Assembly (NCBI RefSeq): GCF_039134705.1
Contig: NZ_CP146256.1
Span: forward strand, 496,001-560,000
From: Kineothrix sp. IPX-CK
GTDB lineage: Bacteria > Bacillota > Clostridia > Lachnospirales > Lachnospiraceae
DNA: 64,000 nt
Reading direction: 5' to 3'
Below the pieces are notes generated by a model. That model did no database searches, had not been told where the DNA came from, and saw only the letters and a list, made by a program, of their open reading frames with translations. Shown one piece after another: positions 26,061 to 34,210 of this stretch (position 1 is the first letter of the stretch; the number at the start of each line of letters is the position of its first letter). Made by a program: the position numbers and the translations under genes.

Positions 26061-27534
26061 GGGAGATCACCCCCAGTCCTGTCATTTGACGGTAATCCGA
26101 CAGTTTCCTGATTTTGCTTCTTCCTTCCATGGACAGTTCCTGTTCATCCTCCAGTGGAAGATGGTACAGACCGCTTTCACAGATCTTTTTTACTGCCCGG
26201 TAGGTAATGTTTCCATAATGGCATGCCCTTTGGCAGGCCTTGTCTACGGCATCCTCCCCATATTTTTTTCGGAGTGCCAGGATACCGGAAATGCTCCGGT
26301 AATGATGGCACTGGTACATCTCCGTATCCTTAAATGCTTCCAGAAATGCCAGCGCGCCTGTCCCCACCTGTGCCATTTTTTCGCGATAGCTTGACAAAAG
26401 CTCCTCCTGTGTTATTGTTTTGGTAGATGGGTAATGACTCTTATCCGTCACATGTTCGCCCTTTGCATTCCCGCACAGACTGTGGAGGGCGATCTCTTTT
26501 CCGGCATGGTAGATTTTCAATAAATGATTCACTTCGATGACATCCACTTCCATTCCGATATAAGTGTAAGGCACGGAATAATAATTGCCGTCATGAACGA
26601 TATGGCAGTCTGTCCTTACGGTGGCGGCCCCGGATTTTGAAAAGAGAAAGTCCTGCGCAGGAAGCGGCTTTAAATATGCTTTTTCTGTCTCAAGATATAC
26701 GGTTTCCGGTTTTCGGCTTGTAGTCCCGTGTATCCGACGGTTTGCCGTTTCTTTCAGCCATGACAGGAGAAACCGCTTTGCTTCTTCGATTTCTTTAAAA
26801 TCCCGTCCCTTAAAGCAGTTTTCTTTTACGTATCTCACGTTCGATTCTACTTTCCCTTTATCGGTTGGTGTGTATACCCGGCACGGATTGGGAAGGAAGC
26901 CATAGTGCCCGGCAAAAGCGGCATAGGTGCGCTGCACGGTCGGCTCATAAAAGTCTGCCTCAACGATAGCAGCCTTTAAGTTGTCGATCTTTACGGTCTG
27001 GGGAACTCCGCCAAAGTACCGGAATGCCTCTGTGTGGCACCGGATGAAGGTCTGCACGCTCTGATCCAGAGTAACAGCAACGTACATGTAGCGGGAGTAG
27101 CTCAAAGACATGACAAAGATCCATGCTTTGCGCGGTGTTCCATTTACTCTCAAGGTTCCGATATAACCGAAATCTACCTGTGCCTCTTCGCCCGGCAGGG
27201 AATGCAGCACCATGTAGGCGTGAGGCTGGGATTTCCTTATTTTTTTCACATAATCGCGCAGGGTGGTATAACCGCAGGCAACGCCGAACTCTTTTTGCAG
27301 ATCCTGGTGGATGCGGGTAATGGACAATTCCTTGGATAACTGGATTTCTATGTATTCCTTGTATTCATCCAGCATGGACGGCCAGGTTCCCTCCTGTGTT
27401 TCCTGTGGCAGCTCCTTTCCCTGCGTTTCTTCTCTGAGCACTTTGCGTACTGTTTTTCTGTCAATGCTAAGCATCTTCCCAATCTGGGTTTTGTTGTATC
27501 CTTTCTGATACAGAGTCATGATTGTAGTTTTCAT
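26053..27534 (-). CDS. istA: IS21 transposase
   Basis: The 493-residue protein has an N-terminal helix-turn-helix (YNKTQIGKMLSIDRKTVRKVL) and a DDE core: Asp in EEAQVDFGYIG, Asp in VKIDNLKAAI and Glu in KGKVESNVRYVKE. A beta-barrel and Mu-type tail follow. The start at 27534 is preferred because GGAGG lies 5 bases before it; an ATG five codons upstream (27549) is also open. The element seems complete and potentially active. Confidence 0.94.
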   Translation of the reverse strand: MKTTIMTLYQKGYNKTQIGKMLSIDRKTVRKVLREETQGKELPQETQEGTWPSMLDEYKEYIEIQLSKELSITRIHQDLQKEFGVACGYTTLRDYVKKIRKSQPHAYMVLHSLPGEEAQVDFGYIGTLRVNGTPRKAWIFVMSLSYSRYMYVAVTLDQSVQTFIRCHTEAFRYFGGVPQTVKIDNLKAAIVEADFYEPTVQRTYAAFAGHYGFLPNPCRVYTPTDKGKVESNVRYVKENCFKGRDFKEIEEAKRFLLSWLKETANRRIHGTTSRKPETVYLETEKAYLKPLPAQDFLFSKSGAATVRTDCHIVHDGNYYSVPYTYIGMEVDVIEVNHLLKIYHAGKEIALHSLCGNAKGEHVTDKSHYPSTKTITQEELLSSYREKMAQVGTGALAFLEAFKDTEMYQCHHYRSISGILALRKKYGEDAVDKACQRACHYGNITYRAVKKICESGLYHLPLEDEQELSMEGRSKIRKLSDYRQMTGLGVISHE

Positions 27535-27678
27535 GTCTACCTCCAGCATAATAAAATTTTCCTCCTTATGGGGAGAGTCCTTTGTTACGCTTTCAGTATA
27601 ACTTGGTCTTTACGTTAGGCATAACAAGGTGGGGAATTTTCTCCGCCAAAAGTGGGTATTTTTATTATGCCATTCACA

Positions 27679-28201
27679 GACGGTCTGCTTTTACAATCGT
27701 TTGATTGTCCCTGCCTGCATAGACTGCCACGTGATGCTCTTCTACGGTATAGACAGCTGGTTCCACCTTGACTCTTTTATATACTTCGTCAGGCAATTGT
27801 TTCCATCCGTTCACTCCAAAGATTTCTGTCAGTTCTTCCTCGGATAATACATGAGGGATTTCGACAACTGGAAGGCCTGCTAAATCCTTATCTCGTTTTC
27901 CGACCTGCTTTTTCTTCTTTGCAGGAAGTACATCATCTTCAGCCGGTTCAACCACATAGAGGGTTTCCGTGAGTGCTTCTGCCTCATTAAATATGAAGTC
28001 AAGATTCAGCTGCCCATCCATTACCTCAAGCTTTTCCGAAGAGCGGCCATACCGCTGATTGTTTGCAACTGCAATCTGCTCGATGAGACGTTCCATGTTC
28101 TGGTTCAGCTGCTCTAATTGTTCCTGCATGGACAGGATGACAACCATCATGCTCTCTTTGCTTAAGCCATTCAGTTCATCAACCGTGTATTTTTTAGCCA
28201 T
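27679..28201 (-). pseudogene. tnpC: IS66 transposase TnpC, N-terminal fragment
   Basis: The first 174 codons of TnpC include the N-terminal leucine-rich coiled coil (SMQEQLEQLNQNMERLIEQI), the NNQRYGRSSEKLE motif and the zinc-binding-type middle, ending in TIVKADR where IS21 entered. One foreign Leu codon and a stop follow in the IS21 end. The rest of the gene is at 23826-24922. Confidence 0.9.
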
Positions 28202-28482
28202 TTCGCCGCTCCTTTAACTGTCATCTATTATACGATAAATGCAGGGAAAAAGCGAATCCGGGTAATTCGGGTCATCGGCATTTTGACGGTGTATAACTAC
28301 TCTGAAACCTCTAAGAAATGGCTGGTTTTCTTGGTTTTTCAAAGTTTTATCCACTTGAATTAGTTTTCCGGGTTTTGCAGGGAGAACTAATTCACTTTAC
28401 TAGCTTGTTCTGGTGGATAACTATCCGGATGCGGCGAATCCTGTCAGATTTAACATTTTCAATTTCTACGAAATGCACAAAA

Positions 28483-28842
28483 TCAGAGTAGATCTGTACG
28501 ATCAACTTCCTGGATCGGTTTCTTTGCAATGACTTCGATACCTTCCATTAACCGTTGGTACTGTTCCTGCGTAATCTCCAGTGCTTCTTCGGTAGTACGA
28601 GGCCAGTTGAAGCCTCCAATTTCAAGTCGCTTATATAGTAGCAGGAAACCATCACCTTCCCAAAGAAGTCCTTTCACACGGTCTGTCCGTTTGCCGCAAA
28701 AAAGAAACAAAATATTCTTCTGGAACGGATCAAGATTGAAATTATATTTTACAATGGATGCTAACCCGTCAATTCCACGTCGTAAGTCCGTGTAGCCGGT
28801 GGCAAGATATATCTTCCGAAATCCAGATGAATCATTGAACAT
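28483..28842 (-). CDS. tnpB: IS66 accessory protein TnpB
   Basis: The 119-residue protein is the conserved IS66 Orf2 (YLATGYTDLRRGIDGLASIV, LFLFCGKRTDRVKGLLWEGDGFLLLYKRLE). It is needed for transposition of IS66 elements, but its biochemical role is unclear. It overlaps tnpA by 11 bp. The following 281 bp (28202-28482) before tnpC are non-coding and show no clear feature beyond the tnpC leader. Confidence 0.94.
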   Translation of the reverse strand: MFNDSSGFRKIYLATGYTDLRRGIDGLASIVKYNFNLDPFQKNILFLFCGKRTDRVKGLLWEGDGFLLLYKRLEIGGFNWPRTTEEALEITQEQYQRLMEGIEVIAKKPIQEVDRTDLL

Positions 28843-29194
28843 AAGATAGTGCTCCTATCAACCGGCGGAGAAATGCATCCGATGCAGAATCTGCAATTTC
28901 AATCATACATCCATTTACATGGATGGTAGCGGAAGAACTTCCGCATTCGTATTTTGGTTCCGCAGTCTTAATTACGTTAGGAACTTCAACAAAACCAGTT
29001 GAGAGATCCGTGGGAGCCATACTTGCCTGTATGGTATAGGCCTCTTCCCGAACCCTACGCTGCCAGTAGTAAAACTGTTTCTCGTCGACCTGATTTTGTT
29101 CGCACCACTGTTTTTTTGATAATCCGCTTACATTACATTTCTGGATGAGCTTGCTCCAACGGGCCAATCTCATCTTGTGAGTGATCTTGTCCAT
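28832..29194 (-). CDS. tnpA: IS66 accessory protein TnpA
   Basis: The 120-residue protein is IS66 Orf1. It has a helix-turn-helix type start (KLIQKCNVSGLSKKQWCEQ followed by FYYWQRRVREE) that is likely to bind the element ends. It is first in the tnpA-tnpB-tnpC order and overlaps tnpB. It is 74 bp from the right end of the element. Confidence 0.92.
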   Translation of the reverse strand: MDKITHKMRLARWSKLIQKCNVSGLSKKQWCEQNQVDEKQFYYWQRRVREEAYTIQASMAPTDLSTGFVEVPNVIKTAEPKYECGSSSATIHVNGCMIEIADSASDAFLRRLIGALSYVQ

Positions 29195-29260
29195 TCAATA
29201 GACCTCCTTGATTCTTTGGAGGCATTATCTCATGGATGTAACTAATTGACACGGTACTGG

Positions 29261-30484
29261 TTATTTACCGTGTACGAAGTAGATGCACAGTTGGTCTAAA
29301 GTCTGTCCCCAATTCCAGCCTGCTCCAGTCCATTTTTCAGTTATATCGCACATTGCCAGATATAGGATCTTGAATAAAGCATCATCTGTTGGAAAGATGG
29401 TCTTTGCTTTTGTCACCTTCCGCAGCTGACGGTTGAAATTTTCTATCGCATTCGTAGTATAAATGATCTTACGTATTTCTTCCGGATATTTAAAGTATGT
29501 AGAGAGCTGCGGCCAGTTGTTCCTCCATGAAGCTATCGAAGATGGATATTTCTTTCCCCACTTTTCTTCTAATTGGTCAAGGTTCTCCAGAGCCAGTTCC
29601 TCGGTCGATGCCTGATACACCTCTTTCAGATCTTTGACAAAAGGTTTCAGATCCTTATAATTCACAAATCTGGTAGAGTAGCGTACCTGATGTACGATAC
29701 ACCTTTGGATCTCTGCTTTTGGAAAAACAGCTCCGATTGCATCACCAAATCCCGTCAGACCATCGACCGATACGATCATGATATCTTCCGTACCGCGGTT
29801 CTTTATTTCATTCAGCACACCAAGCCAGTATTTTGCACTTTCATTGCCACCTACCCACATGCCTATTACTTCTTTACGACCATTCAGGCGAATTCCAATG
29901 GCAACATATACGGCTTTTTTTATCGTCTGGCTGTCCTGTCTCACATGGAAGTGTACGGCATCCATGAAAACAATGGCATATTTCTTTTCCAACGGCCGGT
30001 TCTGCCATTCCTTTGCGATTGGAAGGATCCGGTCTGTCATGTGAGAGATCATTTCTGCGGAAGCATCTACACCATAAACGGATTTCAGATGAGCAGAAAT
30101 ATCCCTTGTAGTCATCCCTTTTGCATACATGGACAATACCTGATCTTCAATGTTCGAAATGTCTGTCTGATTCTTTTTCACGATCTGAGGCTCGAACTCA
30201 CCTTTCCGGTCACGTGGAATATCAAGGTCAATGTCTCCTACAGATGATGTGACTGTCTTCTTACTATAGCCATTCCGGCTGTCGTCCGTATCCTTGTTCT
30301 GATAATCGTATTTGGAGTACCCGAGCTTCTGGTCCATTTCGCCTTCCAGCATTCCCTGAAGAGTGTCACCAAGCAGATCTTTGAGCATCTCTTGGACATC
30401 GCTTGCATCACTTGGCTGGTAATGCTCCAATAAACTGTTGATGAACGCCTTGCGTTCCGGTGAAAGTTTTCTTTGTCTTGCCAT
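29261..30484 (-). CDS. IS256 family (mutator-type) transposase with altered C-terminus
   Basis: The 407-residue DDE transposase shows Asp in IVFMDAVHFHVR, Asp in IVSVDGLTGFGDAI, the CIVHQVRYS motif and Glu in TNAIENFNRQLRK. ATG 30484 follows AGGAGGAT. The last codons are not its own: IS66 entered just before the natural end, so the protein now stops at ...IYFVHGK. Reading across the IS66 to 23774 and beyond would give ...IYFVYSTSVTESFLPT and a stop. The core is complete, so activity could remain, but the left end is now 5.5 kb further away. Confidence 0.92.
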   Translation of the reverse strand: MARQRKLSPERKAFINSLLEHYQPSDASDVQEMLKDLLGDTLQGMLEGEMDQKLGYSKYDYQNKDTDDSRNGYSKKTVTSSVGDIDLDIPRDRKGEFEPQIVKKNQTDISNIEDQVLSMYAKGMTTRDISAHLKSVYGVDASAEMISHMTDRILPIAKEWQNRPLEKKYAIVFMDAVHFHVRQDSQTIKKAVYVAIGIRLNGRKEVIGMWVGGNESAKYWLGVLNEIKNRGTEDIMIVSVDGLTGFGDAIGAVFPKAEIQRCIVHQVRYSTRFVNYKDLKPFVKDLKEVYQASTEELALENLDQLEEKWGKKYPSSIASWRNNWPQLSTYFKYPEEIRKIIYTTNAIENFNRQLRKVTKAKTIFPTDDALFKILYLAMCDITEKWTGAGWNWGQTLDQLCIYFVHGK

Positions 30485-30576
30485 AAAAATATCCTCCTGG
30501 ATTAATATTTATTTTAACATCAATCCAAGAGGATATATATGATATATATAGTTTACACAAAATTTTTTACAGTCTC

Positions 30577-30619
30577 CACAACCTAGCCTTTATGCAGGTT
30601 TGTGGGCTCTCTTTATGTC
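30577..30619 (+). other. Right half of the split terminator and right attachment-like repeat
   Basis: CACAACCT (30577-30584) is the IS256 target duplication. The hairpin 3' arm TTTGTGGGCTC begins at 30599, and the exact 21-bp copy of the left repeat spans 30599-30619. The 75 bp from there to the next gene contain nothing recognised. Confidence 0.7.
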
Positions 30620-30694
30620 TCGGGAATTTGGCCTGCGTTAAGCATTGTTAAAACGCTCCATCTCATTTGTTATCTATAACCTTTTGCTCTTCCC

Positions 30695-31414
30695 TCACAG
30701 ATTACCACCCCTTATCCCCCTAACCTTCCCATTCATCCAATGCCTCCCCACATTACGATACAAAAAAGTCTTCACCCCCGACATTTCCTGTCGATGCTCC
30801 CGAAACAGTTCATCCGGACTGTAATAGATGCCAAAGTCCTGATTAATTCCCTCGCTCTGAATGTAAGTGTTATTACCGTTCCAATCGATCACAGGATTCT
30901 TGAAATCCTTAACCGCAACGCCATATCCGCAGAAGGCCCCTTCACAATCCTTATTTATCTTCTGCAATTTTTCCAAGTAAGCTTTATCCAATATAAAGCC
31001 CTCCAGCTCATACCAGATATTATCATAGAATACTTCCACCCAGCTATGCAGCACATTGCGGGGAGCATTCTTATAGATCAATCCTGTCATGGCGCCCTTT
31101 TGCAGTTCCTTATCGATGGTAAAGCCATGCGCTCTGCAAGGAATTTTAACTGCTCTTAACAATGCCATAAAAAGAGTTCCCTTGGTATTACACTGTCCGT
31201 ACCCATCGGACAGAACCTTAGATGCAGCTATGTTATCATCCAAATTATATCCGAATAGAATCTCATCCCTTACATAATTATATACCGCTTTAATGCGGTT
31301 GAATTCGTCTAACTCTTCCCATTTTTTCTCATTTACCAAAGCTTGTATCCGATGATTGGAGTAATCCAGCATCCTGGTTTCCAATAAATACCTATCCATA
31401 TCCATTATTATCAT
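30695..31414 (-). CDS. Transglutaminase-like cysteine protease domain protein
   Basis: The 239-residue protein has the transglutaminase core: Cys in SDGYGQCNTKGTLFMALLR, His in VLHSWVEVFYDNIWYELEG and a following acidic region. Members of this fold cleave or cross-link peptides; the substrate is unknown. There is no signal peptide, so it is probably cytoplasmic. GAGAGGAT lies just before two close starts, ATG 31414 and ATG 31405; the second has better spacing. It is the first native gene after the island and ends near it. The AraC-type gene upstream lies 65 bp away on the same strand. Confidence 0.8.
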   Translation of the reverse strand: MIIMDMDRYLLETRMLDYSNHRIQALVNEKKWEELDEFNRIKAVYNYVRDEILFGYNLDDNIAASKVLSDGYGQCNTKGTLFMALLRAVKIPCRAHGFTIDKELQKGAMTGLIYKNAPRNVLHSWVEVFYDNIWYELEGFILDKAYLEKLQKINKDCEGAFCGYGVAVKDFKNPVIDWNGNNTYIQSEGINQDFGIYYSPDELFREHRQEMSGVKTFLYRNVGRHWMNGKVRGIRGGNL

Positions 31415-31479
31415 ATCCTCTCTAATCTATTATGAGGAAATGATACACCATGCTTTGCCTGAAGTCTTTCAAAAATCTG

Positions 31480-32193
31480 CTATTTCAAAACAGCGGTGAT
31501 GGATATTCCGGTCTGCTTTTTGCACATGGCCGCCAGATGTGCCGCGCTGGAGAACCCGGCCTCTAATGCTGCATAAACGATAGGATGTCCTTCCAAAACC
31601 AATTTGTAGGCTTTTTCCAGTTGCTTAATGTTTAGATAACCTTTTAAAGAACTGCCGGTCTGTTCCTTGAATATATGGGAAAGTCTTCCGATTGACAGGA
31701 AGTTTTCTCTTGCGATCTCTTCAAGGAGGCTTTCCAAATACCGATAATTCTTAATATCCACGATAAGCTTTGCGACACGTTCATCCCTCGCATTTGTCCC
31801 CTCCTTTTCGGCGTGTTCTCTCCTTGGCAGATTCATTTCTCGAAATAAACTCTCTACAAAGGAAGCAATCTCATGCTGTGAGTCATCAACAGAAAAGGCT
31901 TGGGTTAACATAATGTTTTCTGTCAGTACAATTTCATCCTCTGGAAGATAATCCGCTTTTAGCTTTTCTGCCAGAAAACTTGTGGGATCGATCAAAAGAA
32001 ATAGCGGGCACTGTTCTCTTGGGGGCATCTGGTGCCTGACGTTTTTATCCACGATTAACGCGCGATAACAATTCTTACTTCCCTCTTTTTCCGATAGTAA
32101 GAATATATGAAGAAAATTATGCTTGTGAATAGAAACACTTTTAAAAGTCGGGATGACTACGATATAGTCATTTTCAAAATATATCTTACTCAC
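31480..32193 (-). CDS. AraC family transcriptional regulator
   Basis: The 237-residue protein has an N-terminal cupin-like part (SVSIHKHNFLHIFLLSEKEG) and a C-terminal pair of helix-turn-helix motifs (LLEEIARENFLSIGRLSHIFKEQTGSSLKGYLNIKQ, then VYAALEAGFSSAAHLAAMCKKQTGIS). It probably senses a small ligand and controls a nearby gene, perhaps the transglutaminase-like gene downstream or the MerR gene upstream, 33 bp away on the same strand. Confidence 0.88.
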   Translation of the reverse strand: MSKIYFENDYIVVIPTFKSVSIHKHNFLHIFLLSEKEGSKNCYRALIVDKNVRHQMPPREQCPLFLLIDPTSFLAEKLKADYLPEDEIVLTENIMLTQAFSVDDSQHEIASFVESLFREMNLPRREHAEKEGTNARDERVAKLIVDIKNYRYLESLLEEIARENFLSIGRLSHIFKEQTGSSLKGYLNIKQLEKAYKLVLEGHPIVYAALEAGFSSAAHLAAMCKKQTGISITAVLK

Positions 32194-32226
32194 GGAATGA
32201 ACTCCTTTTGCTTCATAGACTGGCGG

Positions 32227-33093
32227 TTACCCTCGCAAGTGGTATTGTAATGCTCCGGCAATATAATCAGAGGCGCCTGTTCCATACTTTTCATCATTAA
32301 CTGCCTTGATAGTGTCATGAGAATAGCCCTCTATTACTATATCCCAGAAGCCTTCGCCCATATCTATTCCCAAATTATTTTTATTAGAAAATTCGATGAT
32401 TTCATGAACGATATCCTGAATCTCATTAGAAGAAACATCTCTGGTCATATCGGAAGTCAATTTAAGGTATAGCTCATCGCTTTTCTTCATAATTTCATCC
32501 TTGTTCTCGATGATGGCATTTGACTGTTCCATTAATTCCGAAAAATGTTCCAAATTGTATTTCATGGCTTTCGTATATTTTTCAACACTGCCAAATTGCT
32601 TGATGGCAAGCTTGGCTACATGGGACTCATCGTCCTTGACTTTTTGGATAAACTCATTAAAGTTCTCGACGCTCCCCCAATATTTGATTATATCATCTTT
32701 CTTTTCGCTTTTGAATTGTTCCAATGCCTCGATATATTCGCTTAGGTCAAACTCTTTAAAACTCATATACTGCTCTCCCTTCTCCAATCTGCTTAGAAGC
32801 TCTATGAGCTTATCGATCCGGTTTCGTTTTAAGCTGAGCAGCTTCTTTTGCTTCTTAAAAGCCTCAATTTTATCGAATTCCGGATTTTGCAGAATCTCTT
32901 TGATCTCCTTCAGCTTAAAATCAAACTCTCTAAAAAGTAAAATTTGCTGCAGCTTTTGCAAAGCATCATCATCGTACAGGCGATAGCCTGCCGGAGTCAA
33001 TTCGCTTGGCGCTAAAAGCCCGATTTCGTCATAATATTGCAGAGCCCTTACGCTTATTCCCGTTAATTCAGCAACTTGGCTTATAGTCTTCAT
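32227..33093 (-). CDS. MerR family regulator with TipAS-like ligand domain
   Basis: The 288-residue protein has a MerR winged helix at the N-terminus (ISQVAELTGISVRALQYYDEIGLLAPSELTPAGYRLYDDD), a dimerising coiled coil (about 70-115) and a C-terminal TipAS-like domain (VAKLAIKQFGSVEKYTKAMK, then GEGFWDIVIEGYSHDTIKAV). TipA-type proteins bind thiopeptides or other drugs and activate export genes. The promoter of this gene has the wide spacer typical of MerR autoregulation. The downstream AraC gene may be in the same transcript. Confidence 0.92.
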   Translation of the reverse strand: MKTISQVAELTGISVRALQYYDEIGLLAPSELTPAGYRLYDDDALQKLQQILLFREFDFKLKEIKEILQNPEFDKIEAFKKQKKLLSLKRNRIDKLIELLSRLEKGEQYMSFKEFDLSEYIEALEQFKSEKKDDIIKYWGSVENFNEFIQKVKDDESHVAKLAIKQFGSVEKYTKAMKYNLEHFSELMEQSNAIIENKDEIMKKSDELYLKLTSDMTRDVSSNEIQDIVHEIIEFSNKNNLGIDMGEGFWDIVIEGYSHDTIKAVNDEKYGTGASDYIAGALQYHLRG

Positions 33094-33169
33094 GATTACC
33101 CCCTCTTAAAATTATAAAAACGAATGCAGAGAAATCTTTATGGATACGTGCTCCCGCCTCCTGGATAAT

Positions 33170-33200
33170 ATAGTACACTATCACGTTGCGTGGGAGTCAA
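33170..33200 (-). promoter_or_regulatory. MerR-type promoter with 19-bp spacer and operator
   Basis: On the minus strand, TTGACT (33195-33200) and TACTAT (33170-33175) are 19 bases apart, the spacing that MerR proteins untwist for activation. The spacer holds the dyad ACT-N3-ACG / CGT-N3-AGT around CAA. Self-activation by the TipAS-type regulator is the natural reading. The remaining gap to 33403 also holds the leader of the divergent dehydrogenase and a GGGG/CCCC mini-hairpin near 33216-33229. Confidence 0.75.
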
Positions 33201-33403
33201 TACTTTTTTTTCAAGGGGGTGTCTAGCCCCTGCAAAAGCAGTTTTCATACGCATAAATTTAAGATTTCCCCAAATGTAGAATATACTGTAACAAAGTGTC
33301 GACATAAACTTATTTAATGTTGAAGACGGATGTTATAAAATTAAGGAAAGTAATGAGTTTCGCAAACGTTTTATATAACATAAAAAGAAGGGATGAAGGA
33401 AGG

Positions 33404-34180
33404 ATGGATAATTATTTTGATTTAACAGGAAAAGTAGCGGTAGTGACAGGTGCCAGCTCCGGACTTGGGGCAGATGCCGCGCTCGCCTACGCAAAAGCGG
33501 GAGCGGATGTGGTGTTGCTTGCAAGGCGTGCGGAAAAGCTGGATGCGGTAAGGGTTGAAATTGAAAAAACAGGGAGAAAAGCGATAGCGCAGGCCTGTGA
33601 TGTGACGGATGAGGAAAGTGTAAAGGCGGCAATCAGTAAAATACTGGAAGTCTTCGGGCAAGTTGATATATTGCTGAATAATGCCGGGATAGCGGTGCGG
33701 GGCGGCGTAGACAGTATGACGGTGGAAGAGTGGGATAAGTCCTTTGACACGAACGTAAAAGGAATCTTTTTGGTGAGCAAGTATATCGTTCCTCATATGA
33801 AGGAAATCGGATATGGTAAAATTGTCAACATCGCGTCCATCAATGCAGTTGTTGCGGATAAGTCCGATATATTTATCAGACATTCCTACAATTCATCTAA
33901 AGCGGCAGTGGTCGGCCTGACCAGAGGTATGGCGGCGTCCTATGCCAAATACGGTATTACGGTAAATGCCATTGGTCCGGCACTTTTTGAAAGCGAGATG
34001 ACCAGCGGAACCTTGTTTAAGTCCGAGGACTTTTTGAAGGGATATAATTATTCTAATCCTACGGGGCGCCCGGGCAATCGAGGAGAATTAAACGGCACGA
34101 TTCTTTATCTTTCCAGCGACGCTTCCAGCTATGTGCAGGGGCAGTTTATTATTGTGGACGGCGGCAGTTCTCTGGTATAA
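33404..34180 (+). CDS. Short-chain dehydrogenase/reductase
   Basis: The 258-residue SDR has the cofactor motif TGASSGLG, the structural NNAG, and the catalytic Ser and Tyr-x3-Lys (YNSSK). It ends in a typical GQFIIVDGGSSLV. It is nearest in style to gluconate 5-dehydrogenase or 3-oxoacyl-reductase-like enzymes; the substrate is not clear. ATG 33404 follows GAAGGAAGG, which decides the start; the frame is open further upstream. It is divergent from the MerR gene, 310 bp away, so control by that regulator is possible. Confidence 0.9.
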   Translation: MDNYFDLTGKVAVVTGASSGLGADAALAYAKAGADVVLLARRAEKLDAVRVEIEKTGRKAIAQACDVTDEESVKAAISKILEVFGQVDILLNNAGIAVRGGVDSMTVEEWDKSFDTNVKGIFLVSKYIVPHMKEIGYGKIVNIASINAVVADKSDIFIRHSYNSSKAAVVGLTRGMAASYAKYGITVNAIGPALFESEMTSGTLFKSEDFLKGYNYSNPTGRPGNRGELNGTILYLSSDASSYVQGQFIIVDGGSSLV

Positions 34181-34210
34181 TATTATCGAATATACTTTGG
34201 AGGTTCTCCC

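Larger units (their letters stand above)
24923..27678. mobile_element. IS21 family element inserted in tnpC
   Basis: The ends are inverted repeats beginning TGTGA and sharing GCGGAGAAAATTCCCCA about 30 bases in. The flanks are the 6-bp duplication GACGGT (24917-24922 and 27679-27684). The element is about 2.76 kb and carries istA, istB and a third small frame, all on the minus strand. As istAB look intact and the duplication is perfect, this is the youngest of the three nested insertions. Confidence 0.92.
23775..29268. mobile_element. IS66 family element, interrupted by IS21
   Basis: The ends are imperfect inverted repeats, GTAAACCATGAGTACCG at the left and the complement of GTAAATAACCAGTACCG at the right. 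The flanks AGTATACG and CGTGTACG match at 6 of 8 positions, so the duplication is imperfect. The element carries tnpA, tnpB and a split tnpC on the minus strand. Removing the IS21 insert gives about 2.73 kb, typical for IS66. Confidence 0.85.
23576..30576. mobile_element. IS256-type insertion sequence carrying a nested IS66 and IS21
   Basis: The outer ends are 26-bp inverted repeats (23576-23601 and 30551-30576, three mismatches) with the shared core TTTTGTGTAAAC. The flanks are an 8-bp direct repeat, CACAACCT, the usual size for IS256. Without the nested IS66 the element is about 1.5 kb, the right size for this family. Its transposase is at the right end on the minus strand. The left 173-bp arm (23602-23774) carries the hairpin ACGCAGGCTG/CAGCCTGCGT at about 23689-23715. 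Confidence 0.88.
7719..30619. mobile_element. Genomic (defence) island between direct repeats at the guaA terminator
   Basis: The 21-bp sequence at 7719-7739 (from TTTGTGGGCTC to TTTATGTC) is repeated exactly at 30599-30619. Between them base composition falls sharply compared with guaA and with the genes after 30700, and the cargo is restriction and other anti-phage-type genes plus insertion sequences. Pairs of TTGGTACT-like motifs lie just inside each end (7741-7761 and 23419-23439), as expected for integrase arm sites. No integrase gene remains in the interval, so the island is probably immobile or needs one in trans. The 21-bp repeat plus the change in composition are what is seen; site-specific integration is inference. 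Confidence 0.7.

Noticed and set aside
29573..30247. Plus-strand open frame of 224 codons within the IS256 transposase.
   Set aside because: It is complementary to conserved transposase sequence and has no independent features.
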